This document shows positions 15,456-23,369 of a stretch of 64,000 nucleotides of DNA, piece by piece. Below the pieces are notes generated by a model. The model was given only the letters and a program-made list of their open reading frames with translations. It was not told where the DNA came from and did no database searches. Every line of letters starts with the position of its first letter. The stretch's first letter is position 1. Source of the DNA: Allobogoriella deserti (GTDB lineage Bacteria > Actinomycetota > Actinomycetes > Actinomycetales > Actinomycetaceae); the NCBI RefSeq assembly GCF_042680605.1, contig NZ_JBHUEE010000005.1, positions 124,001-188,000 on the forward strand, in the 5' to 3' direction. The position numbers and the translations under genes are program-made.

Positions 15456-16586
15456 TCAGTTCGGCAGATCCGGCTCGAGTTCGAGCCAGTGGGCCAGTGC
15501 GCGGATCTCGCGGTGCACGGCGGTGCGGATCGCCGGGGGCCATCCGCCGTCCTCGTGGATCGCGTGGACGCGGAGCAGCCCGGCATCGAGGTCTGCCTGC
15601 GCGTCGACCTTTCCCACGAGTCGATCACCGTGGAGGACCGGCAGGGCCCAGTAGCCCCATCGCCGTTTCGCGGCCGGCTTGTACATCTCGAGCTGGTAGT
15701 CGAAGTCGAACAGGTCGGCCATCCGCTTCCGGTCGAAGACCAGCCGGTCGAGAGGCGAGAGCAGCACTGTACGACCCGGGAAGACGTCCGAGGGATCGTT
15801 GCTGTTCTCGAGTTCCTCGAGGTAGACCGGATCCACGCGCCACGTCCCACGCAGACCCTCGACGGTTGCGGGCTCTCCGGTCTCGCCGACGTCGTTCGGC
15901 TCGCCGGGGACGGCGGTGCTCTTTGGCCGCGCGATGCCGAGCGCACGCAGTCGTCGTTGTGCGCGGATCCGGACCGCCTCCGGCCACGGCACGGTCTCGG
16001 TGTCGGGATAGACGCGCTCGGCCAGGTCCCACAGCGGGGCACGGCCGTCGCGCCCGGCCACGGCGACCTCTCCTCGCCGCACCAGCTGTTCAACCATCAG
16101 GCGTACGTTCCGCCCCTCGTTCCACCCGCTCGACCGCCAGGGCACCACGGTGGTGTCCGGAAGGTCGCGGGTGGGCAGCGGCCCTTCGTCGCGCAGCCGG
16201 TCGAGGATGTCGCGACGGCACTCGTCGTTGACCTCGACCCACTCCAGTGCGGCTTCCTGCCAGTTCGCGAGCTCGCCGCCCTCTCCGCGCCACCGGGCCA
16301 TCTCCGCCCGGAACAGCCTCAGATCCGTGGCGGGTCGCAGGAAGCCCTCGAGCTCGACGAGCTCGCCGGCCTCGATGGCCGCGTCCAGGTCCACGGGCGC
16401 GAAGGCGTCGCCGAGCCGGCTCCACGCCACCAGGTCGGCGTTGGGTGCGACGGTCGCGGTCGGGTCTCGCTGGAGGACGGTCAGGTGCCGCACCATCTCG
16501 AGCAGATCGGTGGGGCGCGGGTTGGCCAGCAGTTGGGCACGCACCGCGACGCGGCGGGCGTCGGTGCGGGACAGCTCGTGGACCAT
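15456..16586 (-). CDS. Winged-helix HTH_42 family protein (YcaQ/AlkX-like DNA glycosylase family)
   Basis: 376 residues; start has GGAGGAG upstream on the minus strand. Blocks such as ARRVAVRAQLL, HLTVLQRDPTATVAPNADLVAWSRLG, PVVPW-like TTVVPWRSSGWNEGRNVRLMVEQLVRRGEVAV and LLSPLDRLVFDRKRMADLFDFDYQLEMYKPAAKRRWGYWALPVLHGDRLVGKVD match the DUF1006/HTH_42 family. Characterised members unhook DNA crosslinks or remove alkylated bases. Whether this one is active is not shown by sequence. Confidence 0.82.
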   Translation of the reverse strand: MVHELSRTDARRVAVRAQLLANPRPTDLLEMVRHLTVLQRDPTATVAPNADLVAWSRLGDAFAPVDLDAAIEAGELVELEGFLRPATDLRLFRAEMARWRGEGGELANWQEAALEWVEVNDECRRDILDRLRDEGPLPTRDLPDTTVVPWRSSGWNEGRNVRLMVEQLVRRGEVAVAGRDGRAPLWDLAERVYPDTETVPWPEAVRIRAQRRLRALGIARPKSTAVPGEPNDVGETGEPATVEGLRGTWRVDPVYLEELENSNDPSDVFPGRTVLLSPLDRLVFDRKRMADLFDFDYQLEMYKPAAKRRWGYWALPVLHGDRLVGKVDAQADLDAGLLRVHAIHEDGGWPPAIRTAVHREIRALAHWLELEPDLPN

Positions 16587-16656
16587 GAGCCTCCTCCGTC
16601 GGACCGCTGCGGCGGCTCCGGTGGGCGCTTCGAGAGCGCAGGGGCCGGACGGCTTG

Positions 16657-17073
16657 TCAGCCGGCCCGCCGCTGTGCCCGGCGGAGCATTGCCGGATGCC
16701 GTACGAGGGTGGGTGCCAGGCGGGCCGCCAACACGGTAGCGCCCACCCACGGCCGAAGGTGCGGAAACAAGCCGGTGATCCGGCCGGTCTCGTCCAGATC
16801 GACAACCAGTGCATCGATGATCTCGACTCTGCCGATCCGGCCGACGCTGATCGCGAGCCGACGGCGACCGACCCCGATCGGTTCGTCCCACCGCAGGTCC
16901 CGGAGCGCACCGTAGACCGCGCCGAGGAGGACCTTGAGGTCTGCGCTGCCGCTGAAGACAGCCCCACCCACGAGCGGTGAGGTGAGCGTGGCTCCGGGCG
17001 CCAGCGTGTCGAGCATGGCGTCGACATCGTGGCGGCCGGCCGCGGCACAGAAGTCCGGGACGAGCGTGGTCAC
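16657..17073 (-). CDS. SnoaL/NTF2-like protein
   Basis: 138 residues from a GTG. The start TTLVPDFCAAAGRHDVDAMLDTLAPGATLTSPLVGGAVFSGSADLKVLLGAVYGAL and RVEIIDALVVDLDETGRITGLFPHLRP is the cone-shaped NTF2-like fold used by small isomerases, hydrolases and limonene-epoxide-hydrolase relatives. Divergent from an HxlR regulator with a large palindrome between them, so probably its target. Ligand unknown. Confidence 0.72.
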   Translation of the reverse strand: MTTLVPDFCAAAGRHDVDAMLDTLAPGATLTSPLVGGAVFSGSADLKVLLGAVYGALRDLRWDEPIGVGRRRLAISVGRIGRVEIIDALVVDLDETGRITGLFPHLRPWVGATVLAARLAPTLVRHPAMLRRAQRRAG

Positions 17074-17089
17074 GGACGCCACGCTAGGC

Positions 17090-17118
17090 GTAGTCCGTTG
17101 CAAAAAGCAATGGACTAC
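17090..17118. promoter_or_regulatory. 29-bp HxlR operator
   Basis: GTAGTCCGTTGC-AAAAA-GCAATGGACTAC: arms of 12 bases with 11 matching and a 5-base spacer. It is centred between the divergent NTF2-like and HxlR genes; an upstream ATG at 17110 lies inside it, which argues for the HxlR start at 17128. Confidence 0.7.
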
Positions 17119-17127
17119 GGTGTGGCC

Positions 17128-17694
17128 ATGGCTCGAAGCTCCTTGGCCGACATGGCGTGCTCCGTGGCGCGGACCGTCGACATCGTCGGCGAACGATGGA
17201 CGCCGTTGGTCCTGCGCGATCTCTTCGCCGGCCTGAACCGCTTCGAGGACCTGCGCCGGGATCTCGGCGTGGCGCCGAACATCCTGGCGGCTCGGCTCGA
17301 CAAGCTCGAGCGCAACGCGGTGATTCGTCGCCGGGCGTACCAGGACCGGCCGGTGCGTCACGAGTACCTGCTGACGGACAAGGGCCGGGAGCTCTTCCAG
17401 GTCCTCGCGACGATCATCGCTTGGGGCGACCGTTGGCAGGCGACGGATGCCGGCCCACCGGCTCGGTTGCTGCACGAGTCCTGCGGGTCGCACGCGACGG
17501 CACGCACCGTGTGCAGTTGCTGTGGCGAGGAGATGACGGCCGAGAACACGCGTCCCGTGCCGGGGCCCGGGGGAGCGGCCGGCCCCGGAACCACACTCAT
17601 CGGTGCCGCTCTCGCCGCCCGTGCCGACCGGCGTGGCGCCAGCCGCCACGGGCCGGTTGACCAGACCCCGGGTGAGCTCGGAGACGACGGCTGA
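17128..17694 (+). CDS. HxlR-family transcriptional regulator
   Basis: 188 residues. HxlR winged helix: CSVARTVDIVGERWTPLVLRDLFAGLNRFEDLRRDLGVAPNILAARLDKLERNAVIRRRAYQDRPVRHEYLLTDKG. The C-terminal half carries a Cys cluster (C-G...C-S-C-C-G-E) that may bind metal or sense thiol stress; this is more than usual for the family. Controls the divergent gene through the palindrome at 17090-17118, by inference. Confidence 0.85.
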   Translation: MARSSLADMACSVARTVDIVGERWTPLVLRDLFAGLNRFEDLRRDLGVAPNILAARLDKLERNAVIRRRAYQDRPVRHEYLLTDKGRELFQVLATIIAWGDRWQATDAGPPARLLHESCGSHATARTVCSCCGEEMTAENTRPVPGPGGAAGPGTTLIGAALAARADRRGASRHGPVDQTPGELGDDG

Positions 17695-17708
17695 CACTGG
17701 ACGAGTGC

Positions 17709-18128
17709 TCAGCCGAGATCGGCGCTCAACCAGCGTTCCGGCCGCATCTCGACCACGACCTCCTCGCCCATGTGCTGCGCGGCGAACTCGAGATACCGCT
17801 CCGCGGCCTCGCCCGAGAGGTAGCGGTAGGTCATCGTGCGCCGGTCCTCGTCGGTCGCCGGGTCGATGCGCGTCACCGGACCCTCGACGGAGACGTACCG
17901 GATACTTGGCTTGACCCGCTCGACCATGAGTGTGAAACGGCCGGCCGCGCGGATGAGCGCGACCTTGCGCGAGGCGGCCTCGGTCAGGATCCACAGTTGC
18001 CCACCGGGCGTGTAGTGGTACCAGATCGGCACGGTCACCGGACCGCGACCCGGCTCACCGGTCACGGATAGTGCGCCGATCCGCTTCTCGGCGAGGAACT
18101 CCTCGCGGTCCTGCTTCGTCAGCGGCAT
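17709..18128 (-). CDS. Pyridoxamine 5'-phosphate oxidase-like flavin/F420-binding protein
   Basis: 139 residues. Split-barrel fold: LAEKRIGALSVTGEPGRGPVTVPIWYHYTPGGQLWILTEAASRKVALIRAAGRFTLMVERVKPSIRYVSVEGPVTRI, typical of the PPOX/FDOR family. Actinobacterial members bind FMN, F420 or haem; which one cannot be told. Likely a small reductase. Monocistronic, convergent with HxlR. Confidence 0.8.
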   Translation of the reverse strand: MPLTKQDREEFLAEKRIGALSVTGEPGRGPVTVPIWYHYTPGGQLWILTEAASRKVALIRAAGRFTLMVERVKPSIRYVSVEGPVTRIDPATDEDRRTMTYRYLSGEAAERYLEFAAQHMGEEVVVEMRPERWLSADLG

Positions 18129-18363
18129 ACGTCCTCCTCTTTGCTTGTGTGCTCGTCACCGGCAACGTAGCCCTCGCCACTGACAAGGCGACCCGCGCCG
18201 AGACCGCTGTTGCGGTCGTGACGCAACCGACCGAGCGGGCGATCTCGGCGTCGGGAGGCCCGTGACCTTGCTCTCCGCGTTCCCGACGTCCGCTGTGTGA
18301 GCGGACGGAGTCGATCGTGCGAGACTGTTCCCTGGTATCGGCAGGACCTCAGGAAGGACGCGC

Positions 18364-18531
18364 ATGAAGACCTCGCTCGTGATCTTCGCCGCCGAGCAGG
18401 AGGCGGAGCACGCCGGGGCGGCCGAGGGGGCGGTCGTCAATCCGTACCTGCTGGGCGGGCTCGCGTTGCTCGTGCTGTTGACGTTGCTGGTGCTGACGTT
18501 CTCGTTCCGGCACGTCGCGCATCGCCTCTGA
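18364..18531 (+). CDS. Small single-pass membrane protein upstream of nadD
   Basis: 55 residues, preceded by AGGAAGG. A polar, Ala/Glu-rich N-terminus, then one helix PYLLGGLALLVLLTLLVLTFSF and RHVAHRL. Small proteins of this shape occur before nadD in other Micrococcales. The stop is ten bases from the nadD start, so it is part of that operon. Function unknown. Confidence 0.72.
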   Translation: MKTSLVIFAAEQEAEHAGAAEGAVVNPYLLGGLALLVLLTLLVLTFSFRHVAHRL

Positions 18532-18541
18532 CGGGGTGCGC

Positions 18542-19249
18542 ATGCGTTGGGGCGCAGGACCGAGGCGGCGGGTCGGTGTCATGGGTGGCACCTTCGACCC
18601 GGTGCATCACGGACACCTTGTGTCGGCGAGTGAGGTGATGGAGTCCTTCTCGCTGGACGAGGTCATCTTCGTGCCGACGGGAGAGCAGCCGTTCAAGGAG
18701 CATCGGCGCGTCACACCCGCCGAGCACCGTTACCTCATGACCGTTGTGGCGACGGCGTCGAACCCGCGCTTCACGGTCTCGCGCATGGAGATTGACCGGC
18801 CGGGCAAGTCCTACACGATCGACACCTTGCGTGAGCTCAAGCGTCAATTGCCTGGTGCCGATCTCTTCTTCATCACCGGAGCGGACGTCCTGCCGCAGAT
18901 CCTCACCTGGAAGGACGCCGACGAGCTGTGGTCGCTCGCGCACTTCATCGGCGTGACGCGTCCCGGGCACACGCTGGACCGCACCGGCCTGCCGGAGACG
19001 GGACTGTCGCTACTGGAGGTCCCTGCGATGGCGATCTCTTCGACGGACTGCCGCGCCCGCGTGGTCGACGGTAAGCCTGTCTGGTATCTCGTGCCGGACG
19101 GCGTCGTGCAGTACATCGCCAAGCACGGGCTCTACCGCCCGGAGACGGCACGGGTGGACGACGTCGCCGAGCGGCGTGGGCGAGCCGTGAACGAAGGGAC
19201 GACGGCGCGGACCGCGCTGCCACCGCGGGCCGTGGGAGCAGGGCAGTGA
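18542..19249 (+). CDS. nadD: Nicotinate-nucleotide adenylyltransferase
   Basis: About 235 residues. Nucleotidyltransferase with GVMGGTFDPVHHGHLVSASEV (the HxGH motif), FVPTGEQPFKEHR, FITGADVLPQILTWKDADELWSLAHFIGVTRPGH and the C-terminal AISSTDCRARV (ISSTxxR). Makes nicotinate adenine dinucleotide from nicotinate mononucleotide and ATP in NAD synthesis. ATG at 18542 chosen because GGGG lies five bases upstream; an in-frame GTG at 18536 is the alternative. Its stop overlaps the next GTG by four bases. Confidence 0.95.
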   Translation: MRWGAGPRRRVGVMGGTFDPVHHGHLVSASEVMESFSLDEVIFVPTGEQPFKEHRRVTPAEHRYLMTVVATASNPRFTVSRMEIDRPGKSYTIDTLRELKRQLPGADLFFITGADVLPQILTWKDADELWSLAHFIGVTRPGHTLDRTGLPETGLSLLEVPAMAISSTDCRARVVDGKPVWYLVPDGVVQYIAKHGLYRPETARVDDVAERRGRAVNEGTTARTALPPRAVGAGQ

Positions 19250-20715
19250 GCGACCAGGAGACGACCGGTCAGCAGCACACGATCGGCGAGCGACGCCGAC
19301 GGCGTGAGGCCCGGCGGCGGGCCGAGGCGGCGGCCGAGCGGGCCGGACAGCCGCTGACCCGCCGCGAGCTGCGGCGTCGTCAGCTCGAGGAGGAGGCGCG
19401 GCTGGAGGCGATCGCCACCGGCGAGTTGCCGCTACTCGACGAGGAGGGCAACCCCCTCGACCCGAACGCGGCCGCGGGACTCGAGCAGCGCAGCGGAAAC
19501 GGCCGCCGCGCTTCGGCGACCCAGGCCTCTGAGCGGCCCGCGAGCCTCGCTGCCGACGAGCCGGAGACCGCAGGTCCGGGCGAGCCCGCGGTCGCCGGTC
19601 CGACCACCCCGCCCCCCGCAAGGGCAGGATCGGCGGCCTCTGCGCCGACTGTCGGTTCGACGACGGCGGCGAGTTCCGCGGCAGCCGGTTCGACGACGGC
19701 GGCGAGTTCCGACGCGTCCGGCTCGGCTGCGACGGCCGGCTCGGCTTCGACGGCGTCCACCGGTTCGGCCGGCACCTCCGGCTCGGCCCCGTCGGCAGCC
19801 ACGCCCTACACCCCCGGGGTCGGCGTGCCGACCCGCCGGTCCCTCCGTCGGCGGGCGAGGGAGGCCGAAGCGGCCAGGGACGATGCCGAGAGTCCCGGGG
19901 AGCGCACCGGAACGGGCCGACGGCCCGTGGTGCGTGCACCTCGCACCGCGAGCGGTATCCGGTCGCTCGACTCCAGCGGCGAGCTGACCGGTGTCCAGCC
20001 GGTCACGCCGCCCGTCCCCGAGGACCCGGCGCCCGAAGCTGATCCGCGTCCGGAGGCCACGACCGATCCGAGTGCCTGGTCCGCCGTCGTCTCGCCGGAC
20101 GAGGCTGCTGACGCCTCGCCGGCGCAGGACCAGGACACGCCCGAGCCGGCCGAGAACGCGCCGGAGCGAGTCGACGAGGTGCCGTCCGGGGACCTGGCGA
20201 GCCCTGCCCCGCCGCCACCCGCGGCAGAGGGCCGGAGCCGGCGGGCGGTTCCCCGCTGGCTGACCGCCGACTCTGCCGGCAGCGCCGAGCCGGCGGCCGG
20301 GCCGGAAGCGGTGGCCGCGGCGGCCTTGTCGGCCGACGAGGAGTCCGACGGCCGAGACGGCGACGACGTCGACGAGGAGGACGAGCGGCCACGATGGTCG
20401 CCCCTGTCGGTCGCCTCGCCATCCTCCGGCGAGGTGCCGCAACAGCCGGAACGGCGATCCTGGCGCGATCGCGCGGCAGCCGACGAGCCGGACGCCGAAC
20501 CGGCGGGCCCGACGGTCGAGGAGGCCCGTGGCTCGCGCAGCACGGCTGCCTCGGTCGTCCGTATCCTCGCGTTGGTGCTCGCGGCCGTCGTCATCGGCGC
20601 GCTGATCATGCTGCTCGTCATCAACCAGGGCGACGACGGCGCCGCGGGTGTCGCCGGTCACACGGCGGCGACCGTCGCGGCGATCTCCCAGGTCCCGTGC
20701 GGTCTCACGTCGTAG
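19246..20715 (+). CDS. Ala/Ser/Pro-rich protein with C-terminal membrane helix
   Basis: 489 residues from a GTG overlapping the nadD stop. The N-terminus is a basic helix (GERRRRREARRRAEAAAERAG ... RRELRRRQLEEEARLEA), the middle is long low-complexity Ala/Ser/Thr/Glu/Pro sequence, and one helix lies near the end (about 439-462, ILALVLAAVVIGALIMLLVI), so most of the protein faces the cytoplasm. A protein of this kind between nadD and rsfS is common in Micrococcales. Function unknown. Confidence 0.75.
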   Translation: MSDQETTGQQHTIGERRRRREARRRAEAAAERAGQPLTRRELRRRQLEEEARLEAIATGELPLLDEEGNPLDPNAAAGLEQRSGNGRRASATQASERPASLAADEPETAGPGEPAVAGPTTPPPARAGSAASAPTVGSTTAASSAAAGSTTAASSDASGSAATAGSASTASTGSAGTSGSAPSAATPYTPGVGVPTRRSLRRRAREAEAARDDAESPGERTGTGRRPVVRAPRTASGIRSLDSSGELTGVQPVTPPVPEDPAPEADPRPEATTDPSAWSAVVSPDEAADASPAQDQDTPEPAENAPERVDEVPSGDLASPAPPPPAAEGRSRRAVPRWLTADSAGSAEPAAGPEAVAAAALSADEESDGRDGDDVDEEDERPRWSPLSVASPSSGEVPQQPERRSWRDRAAADEPDAEPAGPTVEEARGSRSTAASVVRILALVLAAVVIGALIMLLVINQGDDGAAGVAGHTAATVAAISQVPCGLTS

Positions 20716-20749
20716 GATCGCGGGGACGTATCCGCCGCAGAGGAGACCC

Positions 20750-21148
20750 GTGGTAGCAGACGAGACAGCCCGGACCCGTGCCGTGGTCGCGGCGCGCGCG
20801 GCCGCGGACAAGAAGGCCCACGAGATCATTGCGCTCGACGTCTCCGAGCGACTCGTCCTCACCGATGCGTTCCTCGTCGCCTCCGGCGACAACGAACGGC
20901 AGGTCCGATCGATCGTCGACGGCGTCGACGAGGCCCTGCACAAGGTCGGGGCCAAGGCGGCGCGCAAGGAGGGGCTCGACGAGGCCCGCTGGGTGCTGCT
21001 CGATTACGGCGACATCGTCGTCCACGTCCAGCACGACGAAGACCGCGAGTACTACGCGCTCGAGCGGCTCTGGAAGGACTGCCCGGAGATCGAGCTCCCG
21101 GCCGACCTGTACGGCCCGGCCGACGCCACCGGCGACGTCAGCGCATGA
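20750..21148 (+). CDS. rsfS: Ribosomal silencing factor RsfS
   Basis: 132 residues from a GTG with AGGAGA upstream. AADKKAHEIIALDVSERLVLTDAFLVASGDNERQVRSIVDGVDEAL and WVLLDYGDIVVHVQHDEDREYYALERLWKDC are the conserved blocks. RsfS binds ribosomal protein uL14 and blocks subunit joining when nutrients are short. Stop overlaps the phosphatase start (ATGA). Confidence 0.95.
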   Translation: MVADETARTRAVVAARAAADKKAHEIIALDVSERLVLTDAFLVASGDNERQVRSIVDGVDEALHKVGAKAARKEGLDEARWVLLDYGDIVVHVQHDEDREYYALERLWKDCPEIELPADLYGPADATGDVSA

Positions 21149-21762
21149 CCGCGGGTACCGTCGTGCTCTGGCGTCACGGCCAGACCGAGTTCAACGCGGC
21201 ACGCCGCCTCCAGGGGCAGTCGGACATCCGGCTCAACGACGCCGGCATTCGCCAGGCCGACCTCTCGGCCACCGCGCTCGCCACATTCGAGCCTGCGCGC
21301 ATCATCACCTCCGACCTCGTCCGGGCCGTCCAGACCGCCGACGCGCTCGCCAACCGCACCGGCGTCCAGCCGGAGGTCGACGCACGCCTGCGCGAGCGCG
21401 CCTTCGGTCGCTGGGAAGGCCTGACGCAGGAGGAGATCCGGGAATCGTGGCCGGATGCGTTCGTGCAGTGGCGCCACGGTCGTGAGCCCGAGGGCGTGGG
21501 CGCCGAGACCCGTCCGGAGTGCGGCCACCGCGTCGCGGCCGCGGTCGAAGAGGCGGCCGCGGAACTCGACGAGGACGACGTACTCGTCGTCGTCAGCCAC
21601 GGTGCGGCGATCACGCTCGGACAGACGATTCTCCTGGGACTGGACCCGTCGGAGTGGTTCGGCCTGACCGGCCTGGAGAACTGCGGATGGGCGCTCATGC
21701 ACCCGAACCCCGGCCGGCAACCGGCCTGGCGCCTCAGCGCCTACAACCTCGGACTGGACTGA
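21145..21762 (+). CDS. Histidine phosphatase (phosphoglycerate-mutase-like)
   Basis: 205 residues. LWRHGQTEFNAARRLQGQSDIRLNDAGIRQA carries the RHG motif with catalytic His11; the second His is in VVVSHGAAI. Glu in LRERAFGRWEGL is the proton donor region. Downstream of rsfS in many actinobacteria. Probably a phosphatase for a small metabolite; substrate unknown. Confidence 0.9.
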   Translation: MTAGTVVLWRHGQTEFNAARRLQGQSDIRLNDAGIRQADLSATALATFEPARIITSDLVRAVQTADALANRTGVQPEVDARLRERAFGRWEGLTQEEIRESWPDAFVQWRHGREPEGVGAETRPECGHRVAAAVEEAAAELDEDDVLVVVSHGAAITLGQTILLGLDPSEWFGLTGLENCGWALMHPNPGRQPAWRLSAYNLGLD

Positions 21763-21774
21763 CCCAGCGGGCGG

Positions 21775-22230
21775 TCAGTGCCTACCCGGCTCGAACGCGG
21801 CCTCGTACAGTTCGGCGGCGGCGCGCTGGCAGTCCGGCGAGATCACGGCCTGCGGCCTGACGTCCGCGAGCAGCGGCTCGCTGTCGGGCCCACGACCGAC
21901 GAGTGACCCGGTGAGCAGCCACCCCACGACACCGGGACGCTCGCTGAGGTGGCCGTACTGGCACAGCTGCCGGGCCACCCACTCCACCGCCGGTCGGTTC
22001 CACCACGGCTCCGGCGTGATCGGGTTGGTACTCAGCCCCGGAAGCCGGCAGCCGCTCTCCTTGTCCTCGCTCTCCTCGGGCGAATCGTCCTGCGGTCCGG
22101 CGCTGTAGCGGACATACAGCTCGCCGAGCGAGCGCTGGAGGTTGACGACGTCCTCGAGCCGGTCCAGCAGCGGTAGGTCGTTCGACGTCGCCACCAGGTG
22201 GGCGACCTCCGCGGTCTCCGCATCCGTCAT
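21775..22230 (-). CDS. DUF6098 family protein
   Basis: 151 residues. VVNLQRSLGELYVRYSAGPQDDSPEESEDKESGCRLPGLSTNPITPEPWWNRPAVEWVARQLCQYGHL matches DUF6098, a soluble actinobacterial family of unknown function. Follows the LacI gene on the same strand after an 86-base gap and may be its own unit. Convergent with the phosphatase. Confidence 0.75.
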   Translation of the reverse strand: MTDAETAEVAHLVATSNDLPLLDRLEDVVNLQRSLGELYVRYSAGPQDDSPEESEDKESGCRLPGLSTNPITPEPWWNRPAVEWVARQLCQYGHLSERPGVVGWLLTGSLVGRGPDSEPLLADVRPQAVISPDCQRAAAELYEAAFEPGRH

Positions 22231-22316
22231 GGCCAGAGAGTACGTCCGTGCGGGGAGCGTGCGCTCGCCGAGCGGCGCCTCGGGCGGGGCGGCGTCACCG
22301 GCCGAAGGCGAGGCCG

Positions 22317-23369
22317 CTACGCCGTGCCGCCCTCGACCAGCTCGGGGACGAGGATCCGCGGCGCGGCCGGCGCGGGGTGCCCTTCGACCGCATCGAGCAG
22401 CACGGCCGTCGCGGCGGAGACCATCTCGACCACCGGGTTACGCAAGGTGGTCAGCCGCGGCGAGGTCCGTTCGGCCGCACCCAGCGCGTCGTAGCCCACG
22501 ACGGCGACGTCCTCCGGGATACGCCGGCCGGCGGCCTGGAGCACCTGCATGGCCCCGGTGGCCATGAGGTCGGACGCCGCGAAGACGCCGTCGATCTGCG
22601 GATGCTCGGCCAGCAGCCGATCCATGGCTCGGGCACCGCCCTCGACGGTGAAGTCACCATCCGCGACGAGGTCCGCGGCGAGCCCGGCCTCCTCCAGCGC
22701 CGCACGCCACCCGTCCAACCGGTCCAGCGCGGCGGTCATGTCGAGCGGTCCGGTGATCGTCGCGATACTCCGGCAACCGCGCCCCAGCAGCCGTTCGGCG
22801 GCCGTCCTGCCCCCGGCCACGTTGTCCACGTCCACATACGGCAGATTCCGGTCGTCGAACGGCCTGCCGACGAACACCACCGGCAGGCGTCCATCGGCCA
22901 GCTGATCCTCCAACCGGTCCTCGCGGTGGTGCGAGGCCACCACGGCGCCGTCCACGTGCCCGCTGCGCAGGTAACGCGCGGGGCCGCCCGGCCGTTCGTC
23001 CGGACGCGCGATGAGCAGCACGAGCTGCAGATCGGTGCCGACGAGTGCCTGGCTCACCCCGCGCAGGACGCCCGCGAGGAAGGGGTCGGTGAGGATGCGG
23101 GCGTCGGGTTCGGGCACGACCAGCGCGATCGACCCGGTCCGGCGCGTGACCAGGGATCGGGCCGCGCGGTTGGGGGCGTAGCCGAGCCGCGCGATGGCGT
23201 CGTCGACGGCGGCCTGCGCCTCCGGGGAGACGCGGCTGCCGCCGTTGATCGCCCGAGACGCGGTCGAGCGTGACACGCCGGCCGCACGGGCGACGTCGTC
23301 GAGGGTGGGGCTCGTCTGAGGACCGGTCACCCGACGAAGGGTATGCGGACGCGCCGTCTCAGTGCTCAC
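22317..23369 (-). CDS. LacI-family repressor of the beta-glucoside operon (CebR-like)
   Basis: 350 residues from a GTG overlapping the end of the GH1 gene by 11 bases. HTH: TLDDVARAAGVSRSTASRAINGGSRVSPEAQAAV, then a periplasmic-binding-like sensor (GSIALVVPEPDARI ... VAVVGYDALGAAERTSPRLTTLRNP). Last gene of the binding protein-permease-permease-glucosidase operon, so it is autoregulated through the two TGGGAGCGCTACCA boxes upstream. This gene set equals cebR with cebEFG-bglC of streptomycetes, whose repressor releases DNA on cellobiose. Confidence 0.9.
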   Translation of the reverse strand: MSTETARPHTLRRVTGPQTSPTLDDVARAAGVSRSTASRAINGGSRVSPEAQAAVDDAIARLGYAPNRAARSLVTRRTGSIALVVPEPDARILTDPFLAGVLRGVSQALVGTDLQLVLLIARPDERPGGPARYLRSGHVDGAVVASHHREDRLEDQLADGRLPVVFVGRPFDDRNLPYVDVDNVAGGRTAAERLLGRGCRSIATITGPLDMTAALDRLDGWRAALEEAGLAADLVADGDFTVEGGARAMDRLLAEHPQIDGVFAASDLMATGAMQVLQAAGRRIPEDVAVVGYDALGAAERTSPRLTTLRNPVVEMVSAATAVLLDAVEGHPAPAAPRILVPELVEGGTA

